A stretch of DNA of 64,000 nt, taken from positions 3,424,001 through 3,488,000 of the forward strand of contig NZ_JAIZBH010000001.1 in NCBI RefSeq assembly GCF_022267375.1, read 5' to 3'. The translations under genes and the position numbers were made by a program. Below, one piece after another: positions 39,690 through 50,653 of the stretch. The first letter of the stretch is position 1. Every line of letters begins with the position of its first letter. The stretch is from Leptospira sanjuanensis. Its GTDB lineage: Bacteria > Spirochaetota > Leptospiria > Leptospirales > Leptospiraceae. A model generated the notes under the pieces. That model was not told where the DNA came from. It saw only the letters and a program-made list of their open reading frames with translations, and did not search any database.

Positions 39690-41171
39690 ATGAAACGATC
39701 ACTGAGACTTCAGATTATTTCCATTTATTCTTTGCTGACAGTGATCAATCTCACGTTTGTTGCGGTGATGATTTTCGAAAATCAAACCGACTTGCTCATC
39801 GATAATTTCACTCTGGAGTCGGATCAGATCGCGAGAAAAATTCTCAAAAAAATCGAAGGTTTAGAATCTCAAAACTACGAGGATCCGGACAAACTCGCAG
39901 ACATCGAAAGTAAACTGCTCAGTATCGGAATCGAAAATTTTTCCGTAATCTCGGTCGAAGACCGTTCCGTCGAAAAATTCAAAATCAATCTCGAACACGG
40001 AAATAGAATTTCCATCGATTATCTGAAAGGAAAACTCGCAACGATCATCAACGCGAAGGAAGCGATCAACAGTTCCTATGACATCGAACTCGATTCGAAA
40101 AACTTCATCGTAAATCTCATCTTCTATCTTACTGAAAAAACTTTTTTAGTTTCGCAGGTTCGCGTAAAGGAAATCCTCGATCGTCTCAATTCCCTTTATA
40201 TACAGCTCGCACTTCTTCTTCTTTGGGGAGTGGTCTTTCACATTCTATTCGGGATCTTTCTCTATAGAAAAATTTTCGTTCGTTTATTCATCCTGAAGGA
40301 AGTGAGCGAGACGATGGCTTCGGGAGATTTGACCGTAAGAGCCGGATGGAATTTTTCCTCCAAGGACGAACTCGATCTTTTGGGAAGTACCTTCAACGGA
40401 ATGGTGGAAAGAATCGCCTCGCAAGTTGAAAGTTTAGAACATAAGAATCAACAGATTCAAACTGAATTGGAAATCGGCAAGAACGTCCAGGAATGTCTGC
40501 TTCCCGGTCGTAGAAGAAAATTCAATCTGATCACGGCGGATATTTTTTACAAACCGATGCGCGAGGTCAGCGGGGATATCTACGACATTCTCGAGATCAA
40601 CGACGAACGCACAGGATTCTTCTTGGCCGATGCGACCGGCCACGGAGTTTCAGCGGCTCTTATCACATCGATCATCCACTTCAATATCGAAAACATCATG
40701 AAGGAAACCGTGAATCCTTCCTTCATCTTCACCCGATTGAGTGAAAAACTTTTCGATACGCTTCAAGGTTCGTTCTTTGCGACCGGAATTTTTATGTTGT
40801 TCGATAAGGAAGGATTCGCTTATTTCTGCAGCGCGGGCCACAACCCGATCTACTATTACAGAAAGAGCAAAAATAAGATCGTTACTCTCAATTCCACCGG
40901 ACATATCCTCGGCATCGGTATTCCGGAGGAATATCAGGTTCTTAAAATCAAAACGGAACCGGGCGACAAGGTTCTCATTTATACGGACGGAATTTTGGAC
41001 GCGACGGCTCCAACGGGCGAACAATTCGGAGACGATCGTCTTCTCGAAGTATTCCAAGCGAACGTTCATCAGGAAGCAAAACAGATCACTAACGAAATCA
41101 AAAAGGAAATGGACGCGTTCGCGGACCGTTTCCCGGACGACGTCACCTTTGGAATCATCGAAATTCAATAA
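39690..41171 (+). CDS. HAMP-domain PP2C (RsbU/SpoIIE-type) phosphatase
   Basis: A 493-residue membrane sensor phosphatase. Two membrane helices (about 8-28 and 170-190) frame an extracytoplasmic sensor of ~140 residues; a HAMP linker (LFILKEVSETMASGDLTVRA) follows; residues ~255-490 are the PP2C_SIG catalytic domain with REVSGDIYD, LADATGHGVSAAL and DGILDATAPTGE, carrying the metal-binding aspartates. Such enzymes dephosphorylate STAS proteins, and one is encoded four genes on in the same run (43622). ATG at 39690 is preferred to an in-frame TTG six bases earlier. Confidence 0.94.
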   Translation: MKRSLRLQIISIYSLLTVINLTFVAVMIFENQTDLLIDNFTLESDQIARKILKKIEGLESQNYEDPDKLADIESKLLSIGIENFSVISVEDRSVEKFKINLEHGNRISIDYLKGKLATIINAKEAINSSYDIELDSKNFIVNLIFYLTEKTFLVSQVRVKEILDRLNSLYIQLALLLLWGVVFHILFGIFLYRKIFVRLFILKEVSETMASGDLTVRAGWNFSSKDELDLLGSTFNGMVERIASQVESLEHKNQQIQTELEIGKNVQECLLPGRRRKFNLITADIFYKPMREVSGDIYDILEINDERTGFFLADATGHGVSAALITSIIHFNIENIMKETVNPSFIFTRLSEKLFDTLQGSFFATGIFMLFDKEGFAYFCSAGHNPIYYYRKSKNKIVTLNSTGHILGIGIPEEYQVLKIKTEPGDKVLIYTDGILDATAPTGEQFGDDRLLEVFQANVHQEAKQITNEIKKEMDAFADRFPDDVTFGIIEIQ

Positions 41172-41176
41172 TCGTC

Positions 41177-42628
41177 ATGAAGAAGAGCGTTTTCATAGCC
41201 CTAATCGGATTTCTATTGATTCTTCCTTTGGGATTTATCGTACTCGAAACCAAACTTTTCGAGTTGAGAATCATATTAGAAAGACGTAAAATTCTTAACT
41301 TCTCTTTTTCGAGCGAGATTCTCCGCTCCAAATTCGAAGGAATCATTTCGAACAAGGAAAACATCAAGGCGGAAATGAAGTTGAATCACTTGCAAAGTTC
41401 CATGATCAACAACACGAACACAACCATTTCTTTGGAACCGAACTTGATCCACGAAACCGGCGCCGTATTGATCAACTCAGTCCGTTCCCTTTCCTTAAAA
41501 GCGGGAATCAATCTTCATATGAATTCATCCAAGATCCGTCTTTTGGAACACGCGTTCGCCTTGGAAAGAAATCAATTCTATAAGGAAGCCTACCGCACTT
41601 ACGAAGAATCCTTCGATCAATTCGGTAAACAATCGGAGGAAGGCGGATTCATCCAATTACATCAGGGTTTTTGCCTTGCGGTTCAAGGAGAATTCGATTC
41701 CGCCTTGCGTCCTCTCTACGAGGTGAAAGCGAATCATCCGGGCACCTTGCTTTCCAGCGACGCGGAAATTCTCATCTCTTTGATTCTGAAAGCGAAACAG
41801 AGCGCAAAAGAAATCGAAAACAATTTGGACGATCCCGAAAAAAGGGCCAAGGCGTATTTTGCAAAAGGGAATTATGCGAAGGCTCTCGAAGAAATCGAAA
41901 GAGCGAAGATCAACAACCCGGAAATAAATTATATCAAAGGTTATTCTCTGGAAAAAACGGGACATCAATCCGAAGCGATCCGGGAATACGCCGCCCTCGC
42001 CTTTTCGGACAAAAACAAAGACATCGCAATCAAGGCTAACCGAAGATTGTTGATGCTCGGATATTATTACAACGCCGGTTCGGAGATAGCGTCTCTTTCC
42101 GATAAGAACGCTGAACGTTTGGGAGACGCTTCCGAAGCGAAGGAAATCAAAACCTCTTCCGAAAAATTGAAACAACCGAGCCGCCTTTTAGACAACGGGG
42201 ATTTCGAATCGAAAAACGAAATCTTGGAACGGGATCTTTCCAAACAGAATCAAGCGATGCTGGAAGAAGTGATTCAGAAATCGAATCAGTTTCTGAAAAA
42301 AGCGGAAGCGCCTCCGCCTCCGAAAGCGATGATCAAGATCGTCGTATCCGATTCGGATCCCGTTTATGCGAACCAGGTCGTGATCGAAGGGGACAAGGCG
42401 AGACTTTTCTCATCCCACTTTCCGATCACCCTTCCCACGTTTTCCATCGAATCGATCTCGATGGATAAGAACGCGACGAAGAATTCCAAACTGATCATGA
42501 CCAAGGACTCAAACAAGCAATCTTTTTTAAAAGCTTCCGTAGACGACGATTCGATTACTCTTATGGACAAGGTTTCCAAGAAGAAAGTTCAAATCAATTC
42601 TGCGATTAAGATAGAGGTTATTCAGTGA
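41177..42628 (+). CDS. Membrane-anchored TPR protein
   Basis: A 483-residue protein with a single N-terminal helix (FIALIGFLLILPLGFIVL) and repeated TPR-type helices from ~130 to 290 (AYRTYEESFDQFGKQSEEGG, KAYFAKGNYAKALEEIERAK, SYSLEKTGHQSEAIREYAAL). The C-terminal ~150 residues are unassigned. It starts 5 bp after the phosphatase stop and its stop overlaps the next GTG, so the four genes are coupled. It could present the envelope sensor side of the partner switch; that is inference. Confidence 0.85.
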   Translation: MKKSVFIALIGFLLILPLGFIVLETKLFELRIILERRKILNFSFSSEILRSKFEGIISNKENIKAEMKLNHLQSSMINNTNTTISLEPNLIHETGAVLINSVRSLSLKAGINLHMNSSKIRLLEHAFALERNQFYKEAYRTYEESFDQFGKQSEEGGFIQLHQGFCLAVQGEFDSALRPLYEVKANHPGTLLSSDAEILISLILKAKQSAKEIENNLDDPEKRAKAYFAKGNYAKALEEIERAKINNPEINYIKGYSLEKTGHQSEAIREYAALAFSDKNKDIAIKANRRLLMLGYYYNAGSEIASLSDKNAERLGDASEAKEIKTSSEKLKQPSRLLDNGDFESKNEILERDLSKQNQAMLEEVIQKSNQFLKKAEAPPPPKAMIKIVVSDSDPVYANQVVIEGDKARLFSSHFPITLPTFSIESISMDKNATKNSKLIMTKDSNKQSFLKASVDDDSITLMDKVSKKKVQINSAIKIEVIQ

Positions 42629-43608
42629 GCAGAATTCTTTTTCTACTTTCCATTACGATTCTCCCGTTGTTATCCTTCGAGATTTCGGCGCATCGAATCA
42701 TTTTAAAATCCGGGGAAGAGATTTCGGGTAACGTTACCGATAACGATCCGGCTCTTGAAGAGATTACGATCCAAACCGGAGACGGTGAACGAAAGATCAA
42801 AAAGAGTGAAATTTCCGAAATGCGTTTCGAAGAGGCCGGAAACATCCTTTGTTTGGAATTGGACGAGGATCCGAAGCGGACCTGCACGCATAAGCTTACT
42901 CGAATCAACGCACAAACCTTGTTTTACGTCACGGAAGAAGGGGAATATCTCCGAGTCGCGATCGAACGGGTAAAATACGCCAAGATCACCGAGCCTTCCC
43001 CGAGAATTCTCCAGCAGCTTTCCAAAACGAATTTGAAGTTCACCGTTTCCTCCGAAACGGAAGACGATATCCTTTCCAAGATTTCGATCCTGAACGACGA
43101 ATCGATTATGTTGACGCGCGGAGAAACCGAAGCTCCCACTATTTTAGAAAATAAGAATATTTCAAAGATCGTATATAAACTGGAGGATCTGACTCCGAAA
43201 AATCCGGAAACGGGTCTGGTTCTCTGGGATTATCTGATTCCGGGTTATTACCTCGCAAGAAAGGAACACACAAAGTCCGGTTACGCTCTCATGGGAGTCA
43301 CCGGATTGTTCGCCTTGGGCGCCGCTTACGAATACTATTCGGGAATCAACGTAAAGGAGAAACAGCCGATGTTTCTTCCGCAAGACAACGGAACCTTTCT
43401 TTTGTTCGATCAGGACAATTCAGAGTATTCGAGACACAAACAACTCAATCATCTTTTTCTAATATCCTTGTCGTTGAGCTATATTTTCAACACGGCTTTG
43501 ATTTCTTTCCCTGCGGTTTTTTCGATCGCCGCGACCGAAAGAAATATTCCTTACGCATCGGCGGTGAGGGAACGAAACATCGAATTTAAAATGACGTATA
43601 ACTTTTAG
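42625..43608 (+). CDS. Envelope protein of unknown function in the partner-switch operon
   Basis: A 327-residue protein with a signal peptide (ILFLLSITILPLLSFEISA), a basic/acidic globular middle and two to three hydrophobic segments near the C-terminus (around 216-232 and 275-295). GTG start overlapping the previous stop by 4 bp (GTGA). I recognise no domain beyond a short N-terminal beta module (HRIILKSGEEISGNVTDND) seen in several leptospiral envelope proteins. Co-location with the RsbU phosphatase and STAS gene suggests that it feeds a signal to them. Confidence 0.8.
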   Translation: MSRILFLLSITILPLLSFEISAHRIILKSGEEISGNVTDNDPALEEITIQTGDGERKIKKSEISEMRFEEAGNILCLELDEDPKRTCTHKLTRINAQTLFYVTEEGEYLRVAIERVKYAKITEPSPRILQQLSKTNLKFTVSSETEDDILSKISILNDESIMLTRGETEAPTILENKNISKIVYKLEDLTPKNPETGLVLWDYLIPGYYLARKEHTKSGYALMGVTGLFALGAAYEYYSGINVKEKQPMFLPQDNGTFLLFDQDNSEYSRHKQLNHLFLISLSLSYIFNTALISFPAVFSIAATERNIPYASAVRERNIEFKMTYNF

Positions 43609-43621
43609 GGAGAATTAACTT

Positions 43622-44029
43622 ATGCAAAACACAGGCGGCGGACTGGCATCCAAAGACGAACTTTTAGTTCAGGAAATCACGGACTCTCACGTTCAGGGAG
43701 TTCTCAAAAAGAACATGGCGATCTTGAAGACGACGGGAGAAATCAGTTTATTCTCCGCAAAAAAATTCAAGGAAGCGATGAACGACAGAATCGAAAACGG
43801 AGTAAACATCTTCCTCGTAGATCTTTCCTCCACTACTCATATCGATTCTTCCGGATTGGCCGCTTTTATCAGCACGCAAGCGAGACTTTTTAAGGAATCT
43901 CAGGGAAAGATCGTGATCTTCTCCGTTCCGATGCACCTTCAAAAGATTTTCGAGCTTACAAAACTCGACAAACTCATCGGGATCACCATCGATCTGGATG
44001 CGGCGATCGACCGCGCAATGGCTTCCTAA
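43622..44029 (+). CDS. STAS-domain anti-anti-sigma factor
   Basis: A 135-residue RsbV/SpoIIAA-like protein. The STAS fold spans ~25-130, with the phosphorylatable Ser in HIDSSGLAAFISTQ. It closely resembles the STAS protein at 6929, and both end in an ELTKL-K/D-LI pattern. As last gene of the operon opened by the PP2C phosphatase, it is the probable substrate of that enzyme; the anti-sigma kinase is not nearby. An AGGGAGA lies before the ATG. Confidence 0.94.
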   Translation: MQNTGGGLASKDELLVQEITDSHVQGVLKKNMAILKTTGEISLFSAKKFKEAMNDRIENGVNIFLVDLSSTTHIDSSGLAAFISTQARLFKESQGKIVIFSVPMHLQKIFELTKLDKLIGITIDLDAAIDRAMAS

Positions 44030-44111
44030 CCGGGCCGCGGAACGATTCGCGGCCGTTTGAGATCGGTAAACCGGCTCTCAAAATGAGTTGCAACGGGTTG
44101 AATGCTTCCTA

Positions 44112-44137
44112 AGCTTTCCTGCGATGGCAGGAAAGCT
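44112..44137 (+). promoter_or_regulatory. Perfect hairpin with the start codon in its loop
   Basis: AGCTTTCCTGC (44112-44122) and GCAGGAAAGCT (44127-44137) are 11-base perfect complements; the four-base loop is GATG, and the ATG (44124-44126) in it opens the best-placed frame of the AraC regulator. No ribosome site precedes it. It might expose or hide the start codon, or act as DNA operator or transcription end for the previous operon. Confidence 0.6.
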
Positions 44138-44900
44138 GTTTCTGATCGGGTCCAACGTTCTTTTAAGCGGAGTCCCGGTCTCCAACGAACTTCACGAACA
44201 CTATAGCGCCTCTTTTCTTTTGAGCAAAGGAAAACCGTTCCGTTTCAGAACCGGCGTCACGGATTGGATGGAATCGAAAGCCGTCCTCGTCCGTCCGAAC
44301 GTCGAACAGCAGTTAGAAGCTCCGAACAAAGACATCTTCATTCTCCATTTCGATCCGGACAGCGTTCGAATTCAGGGAACGATCTTCGACTTCCGATCCG
44401 ATTTTCTCGAACTGAAACCGGAAGTATATTCACAAATTCTAAAATTCTTAACCTTTCCCGCTAACGAAGAGGAAGCGGTTCTACTTTGGAAGAGAACCCT
44501 CGACGTGCTTAGAAAAGAGGGAACCGATCGCAAAGAAAGGGATCCTCGGATCAAGCAGGCCTTAAAAAAAATTTCCGAATCCATTCCCGAAAATCTTCCG
44601 CTCGAAGAATTGACCCAATCCACCGGTTTGTCCGAAAGCAGACTGATGCATTTGTTTAAAGAAGAGGTCGGAATTCCGATCCGAAAATACGTTCAATGGC
44701 TGCGAATCAAAACCTGCGTGCTTTCCCTGGCAAAAGGAAATTCGCTGACCGTCGCATCCCACGAGGCGGGCTTTGCGGACCAGGCCCACATGAGCCGGAC
44801 CTTCCGGGAAATGTTCGGTTTAAAACCCTCGCTTTTTTTGAAAAATAGCAGTTCCGTTCAAGTAATCTTCTGCAAAATCGGGGATGATGTGCAACTCTAA
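44124..44900 (+). CDS. AraC-family transcriptional regulator
   Basis: A 258-residue cytoplasmic regulator. The N-terminal ~130 residues are a cupin-like sensing domain (LHEHYSASFLLSKGKPFRFR). The C-terminal AraC domain (~160-250) holds both HTH helices: LPLEELTQSTGLSESRLMHL and NSLTVASHEAGFADQAHMSR followed by FREMFGLKPSLF. Start assigned to ATG 44124, which lies in a hairpin loop; a TTG at 44088 is in frame but also lacks a ribosome site. Divergent use with the neighbouring Mpo1-like gene downstream is not seen; they run the same way with 51 bp between. Confidence 0.9.
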   Translation: MAGKLFLIGSNVLLSGVPVSNELHEHYSASFLLSKGKPFRFRTGVTDWMESKAVLVRPNVEQQLEAPNKDIFILHFDPDSVRIQGTIFDFRSDFLELKPEVYSQILKFLTFPANEEEAVLLWKRTLDVLRKEGTDRKERDPRIKQALKKISESIPENLPLEELTQSTGLSESRLMHLFKEEVGIPIRKYVQWLRIKTCVLSLAKGNSLTVASHEAGFADQAHMSRTFREMFGLKPSLFLKNSSSVQVIFCKIGDDVQL

Positions 44901-44951
44901 ACGGAGCCGAAAATCGAAACACGGCTTCAATCTTTGATGAAGGGAGTTGAT

Positions 44952-45443
44952 ATGAAAACGATCGAACAGTGGTTGACCGAATACGCGGAGAGTCACCAAA
45001 ATATCATTAACAAAAGAATTCACTGGATCGCCGTGCCGACCATCATGTTTACGTTGCTCGGAATGCTTTGGTCCATTCCTTCCGGTTCCATTCAGAGCCT
45101 TCTTCCCGAATCCCTGGGTCAGAGCAGATTGTTTTTGAACTGGGCTACGATCTTCGTTTTAGTGACCGGAATTTTCTATCTCAGACTTTCCATCCCCATG
45201 TTTCTCGGAATGATGACGATGGTCGCAGTAATGCTCGCGGGCGTTTATTTCATTTCCCTTTCCGGAATTTCCACTTTGATCAGCATATCCGTCGGAGTGT
45301 TCGTCGTTGCGTGGATCTTTCAATTCATCGGTCATAAGATCGAAGGGAAGAAGCCTTCTTTTTTCAAAGACCTTCAGTTTCTTTTGATCGGGCCCGCTTG
45401 GTGCCTGAGTTATTTCTATAAGAAGGTAGGAATCTCCTACTAA
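44952..45443 (+). CDS. Mpo1-like (DUF962) membrane protein
   Basis: A 163-residue protein of the YGL010w/Mpo1 family, which in yeast are iron-dependent dioxygenases of 2-hydroxy fatty acids. Conserved pieces are NKRIHWIAVPTIMFTLLGML, and WIFQFIGHKIEGKKPSFFKD near residue 120 (the GH...E..P motif), with four membrane helices between. Start set at ATG 44952, which has AGGGAG five bases upstream; upstream ATG/TTG codons lack one. Lipid handling is inferred from family. Confidence 0.85.
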   Translation: MKTIEQWLTEYAESHQNIINKRIHWIAVPTIMFTLLGMLWSIPSGSIQSLLPESLGQSRLFLNWATIFVLVTGIFYLRLSIPMFLGMMTMVAVMLAGVYFISLSGISTLISISVGVFVVAWIFQFIGHKIEGKKPSFFKDLQFLLIGPAWCLSYFYKKVGISY

Positions 45444-45478
45444 GAAAAATTTAGGGCGCTCCTGCGCCGATACGACGA

Positions 45479-45562
45479 TTTACGAATCACGAACTAAGAA
45501 GGCGCAGGCCAGGCTCGCTGCGCGCTTCGGCTACCGCCTTCGGTTGCATCGCGATTCGTAAA
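45479..45562. repeat. Palindromic GC-rich element
   Basis: Outer arms TTTACGAATCACG and CGCGATTCGTAAA (10 bp exact) enclose inner arms AAGGCG/CGCCTT and a GC-rich core. A small hairpin GGCGC-TCCT-GCGCC precedes it at 45455-45468. Size and nested symmetry recall REP or MITE elements. It lies between the Mpo1-like and DUF1569 genes. Confidence 0.6.
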
Positions 45563-45710
45563 GGCGAGATGACCAAAAGCAAAGTTTGACAGGTTTTGCC
45601 GAATAACGGCGATGCAACTGCTACACACGCTCCGCATCCTTAGCGCGTTTACAAAACGGTTGACTCGATCCTTAAAAACGACGAAACTCGCCTTCCACGG
45701 AGAATTAAAA

Positions 45711-46316
<606 letters not shown>

Positions 46317-46328
46317 GTTAAGAGGCGT

Positions 46329-46369
46329 TAAAAAAAATAGACTTCGGAATTCCGGGGAACTCCGAAGTC
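46329..46369 (-). terminator. Intrinsic terminator
   Basis: On the reverse strand GACTTCGGA pairs with TCCGAAGTC over 9 bp and is followed by a run of eight T. It serves the reverse gene at 46417-47247, 48 bases after its stop. Confidence 0.8.
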
Positions 46370-46416
46370 CGAGAGCAAGTGTTTCGGATGGATTCGTTAG
46401 TGAAAAAAATGAATGA

Positions 46417-47247
46417 TTACAAAGCGGAAAGACTCGCTTCCGCCAATTCGTAGCCGCCCATTTGATCCGGATGAAAATTCGGCCGGAAGTATTTCAAACA
46501 TCCTTGGAACAAAGGAGGCACCGAAGCTCCGAGATGTTTGCGGGCGTAAAAACGATCCGCTCGAAACTTCTTCCAGGAAACTTCCTTATCCGCGATCAAG
46601 AACCAATACTGAAACAGAATCGCATACGACCAAAGCAGAACGGTCGCGATCGCAAAACCGAAAATTCTCAAGAAATAATTCGGAGCGACTTCCTGAAGAA
46701 CGTCGTAAACGACCGATTTGTGTTCTATCTCTTCACAAGCGTGCCAAACGAGAAGTTTTCTCATATCGCCGTGAGCGTCGCGGGCCAGATCGTATTTTAA
46801 CGATATTTCGCCTAACGTGGCCGTATAGTGTTCGAGAGCGGCGGTGATCGAAAGATCGATCTTAGGTCCGAATAAAAATCTTAAAAACGGAAAGATTCCT
46901 TTATACAGGGTCGTGTAATAGAACTTGGCGATCTTATCGAGCGGAAGACCGTATCTGCGGATTGCGGACCAAACCCGCTCGTGTTCTTTTCCGTGCTGCA
47001 CTTCTTGACCGATAAAAGACTTCACGCGATTCTTTAAAGGTTCGCTGAGTCGGTCTTGAAACGGTTTCACGCTTCGGATAAAATAGCGTTCCCCTTCCGG
47101 AAAGATCACGTGAAAACTGTTCAACGCGTGCGTAATGATCGCGTTATCGTTGAAATAATGTCTGGGAAGATTTTCCAAACCTTCAAAGTCCATTTTGCGG
47201 ACCGAAGGTGATTGCCCATCAATCGTTTTTGCGAACGGCTTTTTCAT
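46417..47247 (-). CDS. Putative metal-dependent hydrolase (PF10118-like)
   Basis: A 276-residue helical protein with di-iron-type motifs: GQEVQHGKEHERVW near residue 97, EHYTATLGE near 148, and HACEEIEHKSVVYD near 180, the E/H pattern of the metal-dependent hydrolase family YbfO/PF10118. One possible membrane-associated helix near residue 210 (FAIATVLLWSYAILFQYWFL). Start chosen at ATG 47247, with AGAGG nine bases upstream; the frame extends to 47349 into a basic region. Its function is not known. Confidence 0.85.
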   Translation of the reverse strand: MKKPFAKTIDGQSPSVRKMDFEGLENLPRHYFNDNAIITHALNSFHVIFPEGERYFIRSVKPFQDRLSEPLKNRVKSFIGQEVQHGKEHERVWSAIRRYGLPLDKIAKFYYTTLYKGIFPFLRFLFGPKIDLSITAALEHYTATLGEISLKYDLARDAHGDMRKLLVWHACEEIEHKSVVYDVLQEVAPNYFLRIFGFAIATVLLWSYAILFQYWFLIADKEVSWKKFRADRFYARKHLGASVPPLFQGCLKYFRPNFHPDQMGGYELAEASLSAL

Positions 47248-47522
47248 TTTCCAAACCTCTTCTTCTTTTACCGGAACTCTTTTTCTTTTCGATTTCGGCG
47301 AGTAGGATACCCGATCCTTCGTTTTCGTTCTTTCCGAATCCCGAAACACCTGATGGATTTTGAAATCGGCTAGGATTTTCTCGGAGAAAGTTTCGGAAAA
47401 GACGCGGACTTCGTTCGAAATTCTCGGATCCGAACGCGTTCTTCCTTGATTCTTCCCCGGAAGGAGAAAAGGAATCTTCTTTACGAATAAAGCGCGACGC
47501 AGATTCTGGAATACAAGGCAAA

Positions 47523-47599
<77 letters not shown>

Positions 47600-47604
47600 C
47601 TTAT

Positions 47605-47674
47605 CGAGCGCCCCGTGGGAAGCGAGATTTGAGTTTCTTCGAGCGCCTTGTAGGAAGCGAGATCTGAGTTTCGC
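47605..47674. repeat. Two tandem 35-bp direct repeats behind tRNA-Val
   Basis: 47605-47639 and 47640-47674 differ at about six of 35 positions (CGAGCGCC..GTGGGAAGCGAGATTTGAGTTTC). A shorter CGAGCGCT begins at 47693. They begin five bases after the tRNA 3' end, where integrative elements often recombine, but no integrase is near. Confidence 0.75.
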
Positions 47675-47820
47675 GATTGATTGAGTCTTCCTCGAGCGCT
47701 CCGTTCATCGTTAATTTTCGAACATACGCGTAAGGCGATCGACGAACCGAATCGGAAACGTCCATAGTCCGTCGAAATACACGCCTGTTCAACAAGGAGT
47801 CGAACTCGAAAGTTTCGTCC

Positions 47821-49023
47821 ATGTTCGTTCCTTCCAAAAGTATCATCACAAAAACCATTCTGATTCTTTCGATCGTCAGTCTGTTGACGGACGTCGCGTC
47901 CGAGATGTTGTATCCGATTCTTCCCATTTATTTGAAGGAAATCGGCTTTTCGATTTTTCTGATCGGACTCTTGGAAGGAGTCGCGGAAGCGACCGCCGGA
48001 TTCAGCAAAGGTTCTTTCGGAAGAATGTCCGATCTAAGCGGAAAACGGCTTCCGTTCGTTCGATGGGGTTACCTACTCAGCGCGCTTTCCAAACCGATGA
48101 TGACTTTTTTGGCGTCTCCGTTTTGGGTTTTTTTCGTGAGAACCACGGATCGACTGGGCAAGGGAATCCGAACTTCCGCCAGAGACGCCCTTCTTTCCGA
48201 CGAAACTACGATCGAAAACAAAGGAAGGGTTTTCGGTTTTCATCGATCGATGGATACGTTCGGAGCGGTACTCGGACCGCTTTCGGCTCTCGTGTTTTTA
48301 TACTTTTATCCCGGAAGATACAAAGAATTATTTCTGCTAGCGTTTATTCCCGGACTTCACGCGATCCTATTTACCTTTTGGATCCGAGAAAAGAATACGA
48401 TACCGCTCGTTCCCAAAGAGGAGGAGAAATATTCGATTCTTCTTTTTTTCAAATATTGGAAGAGCGCTTCTCCTTCGTATAAAAATCTAACGCGGGGAAT
48501 TCTGTTTTTCACGTTGTTCAACGGTTCGGATGTGTTTCTTCTTTTGCGTTTGAAAGAGTCGGGCATGAGCGATTCCTCTTCCATCGGAGCCTATATATTT
48601 TACAACATCGTGTACGCGGTCGCCGCTTATCCGTTGGGAGTGATCGCGGATAAGGTGGGATTGAAGAAGATGTTTCTCTTCGGTTTATTATGTTTCGCGC
48701 TCGTTTATTGGAGTATGGGATTCGGAGAATCCTCTTGGATTCTTTGGATCGCGTTTGCCGGATACGGGGTTTACGCTGCTTCCACGGAAGGAATTTCAAA
48801 GGCATGGATCAGCAATCTGGTTCCCAAAACGGAAACCGCAACGGCATTAGGAACCTTTAATGCGTTTCAAAGTCTTTGTATGATTCTCGCAAGTTCGATC
48901 ACGGGTTATCTGTGGGTCCAATGGAACTCGACCGCGGCGTTGACGGTTTCGGGAACGGCCGCTCTGATTGCGGGCGCGTATCTATATTTTTCGGAAGAAT
49001 CCGTACAACAAAAAAGCCCCTGA
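47821..49023 (+). CDS. MFS transporter
   Basis: A 400-residue major facilitator with about 12 hydrophobic segments. The early loop motif SKGSFGRMSDLSGKRLPFVR is the GxxxDRxGRR-type motif A, and TTDRLGKGIRTSARDALLSD near residue 110 is the conserved cytoplasmic loop of the drug/sugar-like group. Substrate unknown. ATG at 47821 with a weak ribosome site; a terminator lies at its 3' end. Confidence 0.9.
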   Translation: MFVPSKSIITKTILILSIVSLLTDVASEMLYPILPIYLKEIGFSIFLIGLLEGVAEATAGFSKGSFGRMSDLSGKRLPFVRWGYLLSALSKPMMTFLASPFWVFFVRTTDRLGKGIRTSARDALLSDETTIENKGRVFGFHRSMDTFGAVLGPLSALVFLYFYPGRYKELFLLAFIPGLHAILFTFWIREKNTIPLVPKEEEKYSILLFFKYWKSASPSYKNLTRGILFFTLFNGSDVFLLLRLKESGMSDSSSIGAYIFYNIVYAVAAYPLGVIADKVGLKKMFLFGLLCFALVYWSMGFGESSWILWIAFAGYGVYAASTEGISKAWISNLVPKTETATALGTFNAFQSLCMILASSITGYLWVQWNSTAALTVSGTAALIAGAYLYFSEESVQQKSP

Positions 49024-49037
49024 ACTTCAGGAGCTTT
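49010..49037 (-). terminator. Intrinsic terminator, reverse orientation
   Basis: AAAGCTCCTGAA-G-TTCAGGGGCTTT on the reverse strand is an 11-of-12-pair hairpin followed by six T. It ends the reverse gene at 49091-49966 and overlaps the stop codon of the MFS gene, so it may act both ways. Confidence 0.8.
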
Positions 49038-49090
49038 CAATACCGGTTTGGTCTTTCTTTTTGATTTAGGAGATTCTAAGAATTCGATTC

Positions 49091-49966
<876 letters not shown>

Positions 49967-50016
49967 GGAATTCCCTCTCTTGTAATATCGGTTTTTGAAA
50001 TCTTCGGCTTAAAGTT

Positions 50017-50577
<561 letters not shown>

Positions 50578-50653
50578 TTTAATTGGTTGCGTCTTTTACG
50601 CGTCGCACAATTCTAGAATTCGCCGGAAAAGCCTTCGGTCAAGCAAAATACCC

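Noticed and set aside
47605..47700. Attachment site of a current genomic island
   Set aside because: No integrase, no far copy of the tRNA end and ordinary genes on both sides.
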